DNA of 64,000 bases from Pneumocystis sp. 'macacae' (taxonomy: Eukaryota > Ascomycota > Pneumocystomycetes > Pneumocystales > Pneumocystaceae): NCBI GenBank assembly GCA_018127085.1, contig CM030730.1, forward strand, positions 27,501 to 91,500, written 5' to 3'. The notes under the pieces were generated by a model, which saw only the letters and a program-made list of their open reading frames with translations, ran no database searches and had not been told where the DNA came from. The position numbers were made by a program, and so were the translations under genes. The number at the start of each line of letters is the position of its first letter. The stretch's first letter is position 1. This document shows, in pieces, positions 1 through 13,100 of the stretch.

Positions 1-389
1 TGTAATTTAAAAATTATTTTTTTGATTTTACATGTGAAAATCTTTTTTAATTGTTAAATTTCTTCAAAAATTAAATATTTTCAATATATTAATTAGTAAA
101 AAATAAAAATATTTTGAATTATACATGTAGTTTAAATTTGAATTATATTAATTATGGTTAAAAAATCAAAATAAATTATTAATTTTTTTTATCATTTCTA
201 AATGTAATATTAAATATTATATAAAAATAAAATAATAAGATAAACGTATATATCTGTATAAATTAGATAACTTTCAAAAATAATATTTATATATTTATAA
301 TTTAAATTAATAAGATAAAATATTTATAAAAAAGCGATAATATTTGAATTTATTTTTATGAACGTTAAATTTTTAAAACAGATTATAGA
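1..389. other. AT-rich intergenic, upstream of RPN1
   Basis: Almost pure A/T sequence with many short homopolymers. I see no open reading frame of note and no tRNA-like box pair. It presumably holds the RPN1 promoter and 5' UTR, but no recognisable element stands out. Confidence 0.6.
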
Positions 390-3300
390 ATGATGTTTAA
401 CAGAGAAAATGTAAAAGATAAAGATAAAAAAATAAATAATCTTTTTAATTCAATGGGAGATCAAATGAATAATGAAAAAAAACAAGTAAATCAAAACTTT
501 AAAAAAGGAAAAGATAAAAATGATATAGAACTCGTATGTAATATTTTTTATATAATTTTCATCTTATGTTTTTGTTACTTTAGTCTGAAGAGGATAATCA
601 TTTAAAGGCAAATCTTGAGATATTAGTTGAAAGACTTAAAGTATGATATTATTATTCTTAAAATTTTATTAATCGTTTTTAAATTAGGAGTTAGATGTCA
701 ATCTTCATGGACCTTCATTAGAATCTTTAACAGTTTTTATTCGGACTTCAACTAGTTCTATGACTGCCGTACCAAAACCTTTAAAATTTTTACGTCCACA
801 CTTTTCTGAACTCATTCGAATTTATGAGACTTGGCCTGAATCAAGTCGGAAAGTATTTTGACCTTTATGTGTTATATTTGGTAACCTTAAAAGACTATTC
901 TTGCTGACATACTGTCTGTTCTTGGTATGACGTATGCTAAAGAAGGGAAAAGAGAATCTCTTAAATATTGTCTTTTGGGAGGAAAAACCAATTTAGATTT
1001 ATGGGGTCATGAATATATGAGGTATTTAGTTTTTTATTACGAATTGAAGTTAAAGTTTTTAGGCATTTATCAGCTGAAATTGCTGAAGAATATTCAATAA
1101 GAATTGAGAATGATACTTCAACGAATGATCTTATGGAATTAGCGTTAAGAATTGTTCCATTTTTTCTTAGTCATAATGCAGAAGCAGATGCTGTTGATCT
1201 TTTGTTAGAATTAGAAGCAATTGAAAAACTACCGCCTTTTATTGATTCTAATACTTATGCTCGAGTATGTTCATATATGGTGAGGTAAGAAAAAGTTTTA
1301 TAAAAACAAAATTTTCTTAAACTAAAGTTGTGTTAATCTTCTTGCACCACCAGATGATGTTGCATTTCTTAAAACGGCACATACTATATACAGAAATCAA
1401 GGAAAGTTAGCACAAGCATTAACATTAGCAATACGTTTAGGTGATTATGAGCTTATTAAAAATGATTTTAATAGTACAAATGATTTAAGTCTTAAAAAGC
1501 AGATGGCATATTTGATAGCTCGACAGCAAATTTGGTTTGAAGATGATAATGAAAATATAAATGAATGTTTAAGAAACAGTCGTTTAAGTGAATTATTTAA
1601 ATTTGTTGCAAAAGAACTTAATGTTTTTGAGCCAAAAACACCTGAAGATATATATAAAAGTCATTTAGAAACTCGATCAATGTCATTAACTTCTGTTGAT
1701 TCTGCAAAGCAAAATCTTGCGAGTACATTTGTTAATGCTTTTGTAAATGTTGGATTCGGTAATGATAAACTTGTTCTCTCTGATGATAACAATGCTTCGT
1801 GGATTTATAAAAATAAAGATACTGGTTGTTTTTATATTTGTTTATTATAATTATTAATATTAATTCTGTTTTAGGGATGATATCAGCAGTAGCTTCAATT
1901 GGAATGATTATGCTTTGGGATATTGAAATGGGACTTACCCAAATTGATAAATATCTTTATTCATCTGATGAGAATATTAAGGCAGGTGCATTACTAGGTA
2001 TTGGGTTAATCAATACTGGCGTTCATGATGAATCTGATCCCGCTTTGGCTTTACTTGGTGAATATTTGGAAAATAAAGATATAAAATTTAAAATTAGTGC
2101 TATTGTTGGGTATAATATAATTAATGGTTTTGTTGTTTGAGTTTATGCTTCTAGACTTGGTATGGCGTATGCTGGTTCTAATATGGAAGATATTATGGAA
2201 CTACTCCTTCCTTTTTTGAATGATGTTGAAGTGCCTATGGAAATATCCAGCTTAGCAGCTTTATCACTTGGTATGATATTTGTTGGATCATGTAATGGTG
2301 ATATAACATCAGCTATTCTTCAAACAATGATGGAAAGAGAAAGCAAATATTTAGAAGAAAAATGGGGATGTTTTATGTCTTTAGGATTAGCACTGTTATA
2401 TGCTGGCAAACAAGATGCATCAGATGCAACTTTGGAAATATTAAAAGCTATTAATCACCCTATTGCTCGACAAGCGGATGTTCTTGTTGATATTTTTTCA
2501 TATGCTGGTACAGGTAATGTTTTAAAAATTCAGGGTCTTTTGCATATATGTAATAGTCATTTGGATAATAATAAAGAGAAAAATGATTTACATCAAGGTT
2601 TTGCTGTCTTAGGTTTAGCTTTGATTGCAATGGGTGAGGATATAGGAGGAGAAATGATCCTTCGTCAATTCGATCATTTAGTAAGTCAATTTTTACAAAT
2701 AATAATGCTTATAATAAAAGATGTATTATGGTGAGCCTGTTATTCGTAAAGCAGTTCCTTTAGCTTTAGGATTACTTAGTGCTTCTAATCCCCAAATTAG
2801 GATATTTGAAACTCTTAGTAGATATTCTCATGATACTGACATTGATGTTGCCATTAATGCTATTTTTGCGATGGGTTTAGTAGGATCAGGCACAAATAAT
2901 GCAAGATTGGCTCAGTTGCTTCGTCAATTAGCTAGTTATTATCATAAGACGCCAAATGCACTTTTTATGGTTCGTATAGCTCAAGGGCTTTTGCATATGG
3001 GAAAAGGGACAATGACTCTTAGTCCATATCACACTGATCGACAAATTATGTCATATGTATCTATGTCAGGCTTATTTACCGTATTGGTTTCTATGATGAA
3101 TTCTAAATTTTGTAATGTTACTAATAATGTATTTTTGTACCTAATTGTTTTAGTTATACTAGATACGTTTCATTGGATATTGTATTATCTTACGATGGCT
3201 ATACATCCTCGTATGCTTTTAACAGTTGATGAGTTCGGTAATTTTCAGAAAACAACAGTAAGACAGGGAACTGCTGTAGATACTGTTGGACAAATTGGAC

Positions 3301-3464
3301 GACCAAAGACTATTACTGGGTTTCAGACTTTAGAAACACCAACGTTGCTTCAATACAGTGATCGTGCAGAACTCGCAACTGATAAATATATTCCTCTTAC
3401 TCCTACACTTGAATGGATTGTTATATTGAGAAAAAATCCAAATCGTATGGAAGAAGATACATGA
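390..3464 (+). CDS. RPN1: 26S proteasome regulatory subunit RPN1 (PSMD2)
   Basis: Non-ATPase scaffold of the proteasome base, binding ubiquitin-like shuttle receptors and Ubp6/Usp14. The spliced protein is about 891 aa, near the family length. Introns at 534-583, 641-687, 853-893, 1022-1062, 1285-1327, 1825-1874, 2110-2154, 2681-2720 and 3112-3153. Diagnostic stretches are [19 protein letters not shown] near the N terminus, the alpha-helical PC repeats in the middle ([35 protein letters not shown]), and a C terminus with [13 protein letters not shown] and [14 protein letters not shown]. The N terminus is a short Lys/Asn-rich linker, as in other fungi. The start is the first ATG of an open exon with no upstream in-frame exon visible. 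The last intron is 42 nt with no in-frame stop; removing it restores the family alignment. The 1825 donor GTTGTT is weak. Confidence 0.95.
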
Positions 3465-4222
3465 ATATATAGAATAGAGATAATATGAATAAATGTTTTT
3501 TATTTCCGTAAATTATGTATATTTTGTATTTTTTTGATTTTGATTATTATTAATCTAAAAATATAATTTTATAAATCAAATTTAATTTTTTAAAAATATT
3601 TGAAAATAAAGATTAATAAAGATTGTCAATAAATAATTTATCAAGTTGTTAAATATTTTTATATTTAATACTAATTTTTTATTTGTACATAATTATAATT
3701 AAAAATCATAAAGGATGTTTTTAATTTTTATATTTATACGATTTTTAGTTAAAAATTCCTAAAAACATTGTTATTTAATAATTATAAATATGGAAATTTG
3801 ACTTTGCTATTTTTATTGGTAAAACAAACTTTTTTTAGTTAAATTTTATTAATAAAATTTAAAACAATTTAATTTTTTTTTAAATACAAAAATTAAATAC
3901 TTTAAAAATTCTATTTTATAAAAATATTAATATAACTATAATGTTATTAATCTATTATTATAATTTAAACATGAAACTATAATAATGTGTTTTGAAATAC
4001 TTGTAGCAATATATCAAAAATAAAATATATCATATAATTTTAAGCTATTTGCTCATTTTTAGAGTTATATTTGTATTTATAAGTTGGTTAACATTCGGAA
4101 AAATCAAAAATTTTTTAAGCAAAAGTAGAAGTAAAAAATAACAATGGTAATAAAGCAAGGACAAAATTATTAGTATTCGAATTAACTAACCTTTTTTATA
4201 TTAAAAAATGTATCTATATATT
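3465..4222. other. AT-rich convergent intergenic region
   Basis: Lies between the RPN1 stop and the stop of the minus-strand RRM gene. It contains only A/T-rich low-complexity sequence; both 3' UTRs must fall here. Nothing else seen. Confidence 0.6.
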
Positions 4223-6354
4223 TCAAGTTTTAACCTGAATATTATTATTTACTAAATGATATAATATATCTTTTTCTTTTATAATTTCTGAATTTTTATT
4301 TGTTTCTGAATTTGTTTCACATGGAATCGATGTTGAATTTAAAGTTAATGTTTCTGGTAATGATTTTGGTTTGTTATTTATAGATGATCTTTGTAGAAAG
4401 TGATTCTTGAAATATGAAGTATGAGCATGATTCATATCCCAAATAAATGGTTGTATATGTGGTTCATAATTAGGAGAAGAATATCCTGCTATTCCTGTAC
4501 TATATAAATTAAAAAATGTAAAAATCAATTTTCATAACTTTACTTTAGTGGAAAATACATTTGTAAATTTGAAAATGCTCCAGACTTTGATGGATCATCA
4601 TGAAGATCAGTAATACCAGTTCCACTATGTTGAATACCATAACGATCTATACCTAATCCTAAAGTGGAAAATCCTAATGAATCATCTATGATAGTACGAC
4701 CCGTTAAAACGTTATATTCTTGGGCTCTCCATAGTCTACGTCGAGCTGTTTGACCTTTAAGGCCTAAAAAGTATAAGTGATAATATATATATCTAAAGTT
4801 ATACGTTTTTGAGAAGGTGAATCTGCATAGCGTACTTGTAATGGCATTGCAGCACCTGGCAACATCTTACCATCAAAATTTTTAATTATTGTATCAGCGG
4901 CTTTTCTATCTGACATTCTTTAAAATTTTAAAAAAATATTTATATTATTTATAGTAAAAACCTAGCAAATCCTACACCTCGACTAACATTATTTGAATCT
5001 CTAAGAATACGATTAGAAATGACTTTATATGGAGCAAATTGCTCTTCTAAGTCCTTAATAATATTAGATTTTTGATAATTATAATTATATGATTTACTTT
5101 TTCATGCATGTTCAAAGGAAGATTAGATAAATATAAATTAGTTGATCCTGGATCTGCTAAATTTTTAAGTCTTGTACTAAAGGATTCCTAAATTATTTAA
5201 TACGCATACACAGACATGGTGATCACATAATTAACCTTAGCAAAAGATACTTGATAACCAAAATGCATCAGTCCAGCAATACATGCTTTTGCTTCTTCCT
5301 CTTTCTCAAAACAAGCAAACCCGAATCTAAAAAATGACTAATATAAATATATGATATTTTGGGTATAAATATACCCTTTACAAGTTCCCGATTGTGTGTC
5401 AAGAATCGCTTTGCTACTATGAATTTTTCCAAATCTGGATGCTAAAATGTATAAACTTTCATCTGTAGTATCTGGAGGAAGTCCTCTAATATAAACATTA
5501 GTTGTTTTGTTGGGATTTTGGAGAGATGATTCGAGGGTATCATAATAAGTCGGACCTGGAAATATTGAAGGAACTGGGGCAGGTACAGGAGGACCTGCTG
5601 CAATCATTCCAGCAATTTGAGGATTTAATGGAGTAGGAGGAAGTTGTGGTGAAGAATAAATAGAAGATGCGGATGCGTGTTGAACGTGAGTAGGATATCT
5701 GTAAGCACTAGGCGTTGCTGTAAAAGTATTGGTATTTATTACTGGATTTGAAACTATATTAGCTGTTGGAATTGAATGATATAATGAAGGATGAGGGTTA
5801 TGTGATGCAAACCATGTAGGTCTAACATGTGTTGGATGATTTTTTAGAAAAGAGCTCATAGCATATGTATGTCGATAACTTGTTGGATATTTTCTTATAC
5901 TTAGATTAGTTTCATGAGTATATTTTCTTTTAGTATTATATAAAATACTATTATCAATATATTGATATCCAAGAATAGGAGTAGGTTCAAATTGTGTATT
6001 TATGCTCATAATGTCTTGTGTATATTTTTGTTTTATAGATGATGAGCTTGGTGTAGGCAGTTTTTGATCTTGAGTTGAAAGTAGTGGTGATGAAAAAGGT
6101 GGCGATAGTAAATTTGTTTTATTATCTGATTGTTGTAAGGATAAAAATTCTGATGATTTAGCAGGTGATGTTTCCTTAGACACAGGAGTTAAAGGTGTAC
6201 TTATATGCTTATATGGTTCATCAAGAATAGATTCTTTTGATTTTAAAACAGTAACATTATTTGTAGTAGCAATGTTAAGTGATGTCATTGCTGATACTAA
6301 TGAAGATTCCGTATCAAGTGAAACAGAAGCATAAGATGTATTTGTAACAGGCAT
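4223..6354 (-). CDS. RBMS/MSSP-type RNA-binding protein with two RRMs
   Basis: The spliced protein is about 620 aa. Introns at 5327-5374, 5188-5235, 5054-5097, 4918-4961, 4764-4804 and 4500-4543. The first half is Ser/Thr/Pro-rich and disordered. RRM1 starts near residue 298 with RNP2 VYIRGL and, across the first splice junction, RNP1 KGFGFACF. RRM2 follows with RNP2 LYLSNL and RNP1 RGVGFARM. The spacing and the ILDTQSG / ILRDSNN signatures resemble vertebrate RBMS1-3 (MSSP) and the filamentous-fungal MSSP-2-like proteins. The tail after RRM2 carries [15 protein letters not shown] and is otherwise unrecognised. It probably binds AU-rich single-stranded RNA or DNA. The RNA target and gene name are not deducible. 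Confidence 0.85.
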
Positions 6355-7361
6355 TGAGCAATATGTATATAAAAATCTCGAACTGATAACAATTTTTTAA
6401 AAAGTAGCTGTTTGAATATCTTAATAAGTTTAAAATTCATACTTTCATATGATACCTGAAAATATTAATATTTAAAAAGAATTATATAATTTAATGTTTC
6501 GAATAAAACTTTGTAATTCGTAGTAAAATAAACGCTAGAAATAAGTTTTTATAGATAGATAATATGTAGATAAATAAGAACCTGGTAATATTTGAGTTAT
6601 AATAAATAGGTAATAAATTCAAGAATTTAGAGTTAATAAATAAAAATACTCGAATGAAATAAAAAAATTTTTGTAATATAATATGAAAAACCTTAATATT
6701 AAAAAAGGGTTAATAAAGTAGAAAAAAATAGGAGCATATAAAACAGTAAATTATAAACTAAATTAAATTAGTGTTTTTCGGTTTTTAGATCTAAACATTT
6801 CGCGCACATCTTTAAATGATACTTGTTAGAAAAAATAATAATATAAGTTACATAGAAACTATAAGTTTTTTGCACTATGTTATATAAATTAATAAAATAT
6901 ATTATATTTTTGTATTGAATATTTAAATTATTTTTTTACAATTTAAAATACATAAAAATTATAAAATTAAAATTATAAAAATTATTTAAATAATAAATTA
7001 GAAGATTACATTTTTTTTAATCTCTCATATATGATATTTGAATTAAAAAAAAAATATGAAGGTTTTATTTTTTATTTGTATGATAAAATATGCAACATTA
7101 AAAGTATAAAAGTAATTTTTTTGAAGAAAATATTTAGAATTTATATAATATTATATCTCACTAATAGCTTTAATAATAGATTTTTGAATTTCAAAGTATA
7201 CTGTTAATAAAAGAACTAAAGCATAAAGATAGCATAATTAACAAAAAACAGTATTTATAATAATATGTAATTTATAATGATTTAATGATATCAAAAAAAG
7301 ATAAAAAAAAAATAATAATTTAGTAATTTAATATATAAACGAGTTATTTAATATTTATAAA
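6355..7361. other. AT-rich intergenic with one GC-richer pocket
   Basis: Separates the start of the RRM gene from the stop of the P450 reductase gene, both minus strand. Almost all A/T. One pocket at about 6776-6830 has clearly higher G+C (tttcggtttt, ttcgcgcacatc). It may be part of a 5' UTR or promoter; I could not match it to a known snRNA. Confidence 0.5.
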
Positions 7362-9650
7362 TCAAGACCAAATATCTTCAAATAATTTATTTTCATTTCT
7401 CATTTTTTTCATAATCTGGTCTACTTCAGTCTTCCCTAATTTACGTTCTTCTCCGATTATTTTATGTAGAATCATATTTACTTTTCGTGCCATACGTGCT
7501 GCCTAGATAAAAATTTAGTAAATTATAAAAATATTTTAAAAATATACATCGCCGCATATATAAAGTATACCATTACATTCCAAAATTTTATTTATTTTAA
7601 AAGAATTTTGTTCTAATAAATCTTGAACATAAATTTTTTTATTTGTTTCTCGTGAAAAAGCGATATACATCTCAAATAAATTTCCCATAACATTTTTATA
7701 TTCCTATGTTAATCGTTATGATATAAGAATACTATATTCAACAATTCTTACATCCCATTCATCTTTATACAAAAAATCAATGTTTTTATATCGGCATCCA
7801 TAAAAAAGTATTGTTTTACCTATCTTTTTTCCTCTTTTCATTTGTTCTGCTCTTTCCATAACAAATGCTCTAAAAGGTGCAACACCCGTACCTGGACCAA
7901 TCATAATAATTGGAATAGTTGTATCATGAGGAAGATGAAAGTTTGATCGTCTAATATGTATTGGTAAATGAAAATTACTATATTTATTACGAGGCCCATT
8001 TAATGCATAATTTATTTCAAATGGACGCAAATTGATTTCTTTATTTTGTTTTTGTTTTAGAACTAATAAATAATTTGTCGTTACTCCATTTAAGATATTA
8101 TTGTGTTCTGGAAAAATTTGTGATTCTACAACTGCAGTAATATGAATTTTTGTTGGATAAATTAAGTTAGAGCTCGAAATTGAATAATAGCGTGGTTTCA
8201 AAGATGTAAAGCATTCAATAATAAACGAAAATGGAACTTTCGTCCATAATTCAGGAGTTATGAATTGCATTGTTTGTGCAAGATTGAAGCAGTGTGATGA
8301 TATAGTTTTGTGAAAATAATCTTTATCTAAACCAAGTTTAAGAGTTTTCTTTTTTGCTTTTTCTGATGGCGCAAATTGTGCTAAAACAGTTAATGATTGT
8401 CGAGATACTGGTGCACAAATTTCTAAATAGTATCTTAAAATAGAGTCGTATGTTGAGGGCTGAGGTATTGGTATTTTAACTGTAGAGTCAATATTTTTAA
8501 TAAATACAACAGTATCGCGCTTGTCAATTAAGTTTAAAGTACTAAGTAATCGATCTACTTCTTGATTTGAATTTGAGGGCCATATAGCTAAATGATCTCC
8601 TGTTTGATATTTCATATTAGAACCTTCAATATTAAATTCTATATGTAAACAATTTCTTTCTTTGCAAAAAAAAAGTTCACGCGATTCAGTAATTGGAGCA
8701 ATAAATGGATTACAAGAATTAAATGGTTTTGTTATACCTGTAAGATGTTTTTTATTTAATTCTCCAAGAAATACTATCTCTGAAAAGGTAGATAATTCTA
8801 GATCCTCTGTAATTTTGAATTCTGGTATATATCTAGATTTGTTAGTAAAAATTAAAAAATTAAATTTAAAAATACAAGGCTTCTTTTTCTTTGAGACCCA
8901 TTTTTTTTGCTACGTCTTCCCACATTTTATCTTTCCAACTAAGAAAGTCTTCTTCCATCGTGCCAGTTCCATCATCTCCTTCACCTCTTTTTGAAATTTT
9001 GTTAGCGCCAAGTTTAATAAGTAATGCATCTAAGGTACGAGCCATATGATTATAATATTCATAAGTACTGTTTCCTAGACCAAAAATGATGTAATTTAGA
9101 GTTGACAAAGGCTTATTATATGTATTCTTAATATTAGAGAAGGTTAAATTTTTGGATTGCAAAAACTCAAAAAAATCTGCAGCATTATCTGTTGGTTCAC
9201 CTTCCCCATAAGTAGCAATAACAAATATTGCTAATTTTTCAGGAGGGAAATCATTAAGATTTTCATAATCATAATCTTCAAGATTAGCTGTTATGGTTGA
9301 TAAACCATAACGTGCATGACCTTCTTTCGCTAAACGAAAAGCAAAATTTTCTGCTGTTCCTGTTTGGGATCCATAAAAAATAACCATATTTTTTTTCTTA
9401 ACACATTAATTACAATTATATAAAACATTAGATTTAATCTTACTGAGTCGTGCATTTTTTGGATAATATCTCTGGCATTCTTAGGCTTTATTGAAACATT
9501 AACAGTAGATCTATTAAAAAAAAATGATATTATTTTCTCTATTGTTAATAATCTTTTGTTTGATATATATAAAATTGTTCCTAAAATTATAAATATAATG
9601 ATAATAATATCGAAAATATCAAATGTTATTTTTTGTTTTTCTTGAGTCAT
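7362..9650 (-). CDS. NCP1: NADPH-cytochrome P450 reductase
   Basis: Transfers electrons from NADPH through FAD and FMN to ER cytochromes P450, including the sterol enzymes. The spliced protein is about 701 aa, near the family length. Introns at 9397-9443, 8833-8875, 7704-7751 and 7503-7547. A single N-terminal membrane anchor (IFDIIIIIFIILGTILYI) is followed by the FMN-binding flavodoxin domain (FYGSQTGTAENFA, ATYGEGEPTDNA). Then come the connecting and FAD domain (RYYSISSS) and the NADPH-binding domain (GPGTGVAPFRAF, YKDEWD, CGDAARMA). It ends in the classical C-terminal DIWS, where the aromatic residue stacks on the flavin. All catalytic landmarks are intact. It is divergent from the TAO3 gene with about 0.5 kb between starts. 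Confidence 0.96.
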
Positions 9651-10159
9651 TCCTCAATATTTTTAAAAACTTTTCATTACTTGTTTAGTTTATTTATTAT
9701 TTTGTAAATTATTAGATTAAATTTTTTTTTAAAAATTTTTAAAACTGTAAAGTGATCCTATTATAATTGGTTATAAAACGCATTTTAACCTTAAAATTTA
9801 AAGATATAAGTGAAATACAGCTTATAAATTAATACCTATGTATATATAACTAGAATAGTTCTGTTATTTTCTATTTTTCATTGTAATTCTAATATTTTTA
9901 TAAGTGTTTATTTTCAATATTAATATATTATTCGATATAACAAAAATTATCAATAAATTTAACGAGATGTCAAGATAAACATTAAGTATAATAAAATAAT
10001 TAATGCATTTCTATTTATCTGATATATATATTAGATGTTATTATTATATAATTAGGATATGATTTTTAGCAAAAAAGTTTAAGTTTCATGTTAAATATTA
10101 AAATTTTTGATGGTTAATTATGGTTGAAAAAAAGTTAAAAGAGTTTTATACATAAAATA
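9651..10159. other. Divergent AT-rich promoter region (NCP1 / TAO3)
   Basis: About 0.5 kb between the two divergent start codons, A/T-rich and without open frames. It must serve both promoters. I see no distinctive binding site beyond generic A/T tracts. Confidence 0.5.
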
Positions 10160-13100
10160 ATGAGTACGTGTTTTACAGTATTTTTTGAATTTTCTATTTT
10201 AACTTATTGTTATAGCATCTGGTGGGTTTTTGCTTTCAGAACATCATTCTCAAGTAAATGCAAAATCTATTGAATTTTCAGAAGAAAATTCTTATACTTC
10301 GAATAATCATATTTTACCTAGTTCTAATATTCCTTGTGATTTAGATCATTCAAGTTGCATGGAAAAACCATTTACTCAAAAAATATCAAAGGAGTCAATG
10401 TTATATTCACAGGTTTCTCCATCTAATTGCGAAGCAGGGTCTTCTATAAATCATATAGTCCTGAATCCTCAGTCTAGCATTTTTCCTGCACAATTTTCTT
10501 ATCGTCCAACTTGTGGTTCTTTGAAACATGAATTCAAAACGCCAACCGAGTATGTACTTTATATTCTTTTTACTCAGTTTGTCTGTATTACTGAAAAAAA
10601 GTTTAATACTATGCTGGCTTATCCTTTGGATTGGGAACCTAATATTGTTAAAATAATTGGCGAAGGTGTTGATCCTATATTTGATAAAATTTTAAGAAGT
10701 TTGGGATATATAGCTAGGCATAAACCTAAGCCTGTTATCGATTCATTCATGTATTGGAGAAAGTCTAAATTAGAAACTTCCATAATTCCTATGCTTAATA
10801 AAGAATGTTTATTTGATGGAAATGTTAAAAATGAATCACAATTGCAGCATGATCCTAATTTCAACGCTATTCAATTTAATCGGAAGGTTTCTGTTATAAA
10901 GGATAGAACATCTCTTATTTCTATATTTATTTTATGTAGAGCACTTATTGAAATAGTAAAGCAAGTTTCAGCAGATGCTTTGGGAGATGAGCTTGGAAAT
11001 AAACTTGAAGAGATTGTTTTTAATCAGCTTCGATATACTAATCCTAGAGTATTATCTACTAGTATTATTAGGCTAGCTAACTGGAATTTACTTGTTGAAC
11101 TTCTTGGTTGGATGAGCAAAGTTCGTTTTTCTAGTGTTAGTGACCGTTTTATTGCCGATCTTGAGAAATTTAGAGGGAATATTACTAGAGAGAAGGAATT
11201 GAAAGTTGAAATGGTTATACATGGTATGAAGTCTTTGAAAATAAAAGTACTTGTTTTTTTCTTGTTTAATTAAGTAATTAATTTTGTCTAGTTATTTCCT
11301 GAAGATGCATTAGAAGAATCATCTGATTTTATTGCAAGTTTAGCTAGATTTTTTGAAGGAACACGTTGTTGTCGTATAAAATATGCTTATGCTAACCTTT
11401 TTCATCATTCTATGCTTCCTATGGTTGATGTATGTTTTATAGAGATATCGGTTCTTATGTTAATTTGTTAGAGCGCGACTGCAGAGCTTAATTTTCCTTT
11501 ATGGGCTAAGACTATTGAAGTGTTATATCTTAGAGTTATTAAAATGTCTATGAAAATTCGATTATGGAATGTTGCATTTTCTTTAGCTACAACTCTTCTT
11601 TGTGTTAGTCCTAGAGATATGTTTTTAGCTAATTGGCTTAACTTAATTGAGTCGAATATATTAAAATTAAAAGATAAAGCTACAAGGGTATGTTTGGTAA
11701 CTTGCATAGTAAGAATGACATGGGTTTATATGTTCCGTTATTCTGAAAGTCTTAATACAACTATAAAGAAATTAGACAGTTTAGTTTTTATTCTTTTTCC
11801 TCCAGGAAAACGACTTGTAGGTTTTTTGAGTTTGGATTTGGCTTTTGTTACTTTTATACGTTTTATTGGATCAAAATATCCAGATTATTGTTTTAAAGAT
11901 GTTATATTTCCTCTTATTAGTACAGATATATCTAAATTTTCTCAAGACTTTCTTTTTGATGATTTGTCTCCGGAAAAAATGATAGTTGCTATAAAAGCAG
12001 TTTTGGCTATTGTTTATGATTTACTAAATTTTGGAAATAGACCATCATTTCCTATAATTATTGAAGAAGTCCCAGAATGTTCTGATGAGCAGCTTAGTTC
12101 TATATCTCATGTTATAAATAAGTCCTCTATTAAGGGTTATTATCAATTATTTTGCCAGATTGTATTCAAAATAGCGTATATTTGTGACCAGAATTATGGT
12201 TGTCAAATTGAAGAAGAAGATTCATTATTATTAAAAATAATTGTTCCTTTAAATAACGTGCTTCAGTTGTCTGGAAATTTTAAAGATAATCAAGTTTATT
12301 ATGAACTTTTAATTGTTAGTTTTGGGATTTTATCAAAATGTTTATTTAAAGATGTATCTCTTGTGAAAGTAGTTGATATGGTTTGCAGAAATCTTTTACA
12401 TCCTGAATTTAATGTTTCAAAAGCTGCAAATAATGCATTGGAAACAATTGCTAAACAAGATAAAGCACAAATAGTTTTAACTGTAGTTTCTAAACTTATA
12501 ACAAAATATGATGAATTGTTTTTAAAAGAATATGGTATTTTTATTACTAATCAGAACATTTTTGCTTATACAGAGCGTATATTGCAGCTTTTTATTAGTT
12601 TATTAAAAATTTGGATTAGGCAAATTGATGACAAGATAAAAGAAGGAAAAAGTGTTTCTGATTATTTAAAGGAAGGTAATAGTGATGATAATTTTGAAAA
12701 AACAGATGAAATGACTTGTATAAAAATTTTGATTGAAGAAATAGAATCAAATGGTCTTCTTTTTATATGTAGTCAATCAAGAATTATAAGATGTTATGGT
12801 TTCAAGATTCTACATTTGATTGCAAAAGTTGATGAAACTATTGGTAAATATATTCGAAATAATACTGAAAGTATTGGCTCAAATGAGTGTTCTGGGTGTC
12901 CTGATGTTATATATTCTAGGGTGATAAATATATTTTATAACGATAGTATAAGATTATTATCTTTTCCTATCGAATCTTTGTCAGTTGTTGAACATAATCG
13001 ATTACAAAAAGTTCGTGCTGATAAGTCTAATGATATACTTATAAAAATATCAGAGAGTGAAAATACTATTGATACTGCTATTTGGTTCCGTGTTTTTCCT

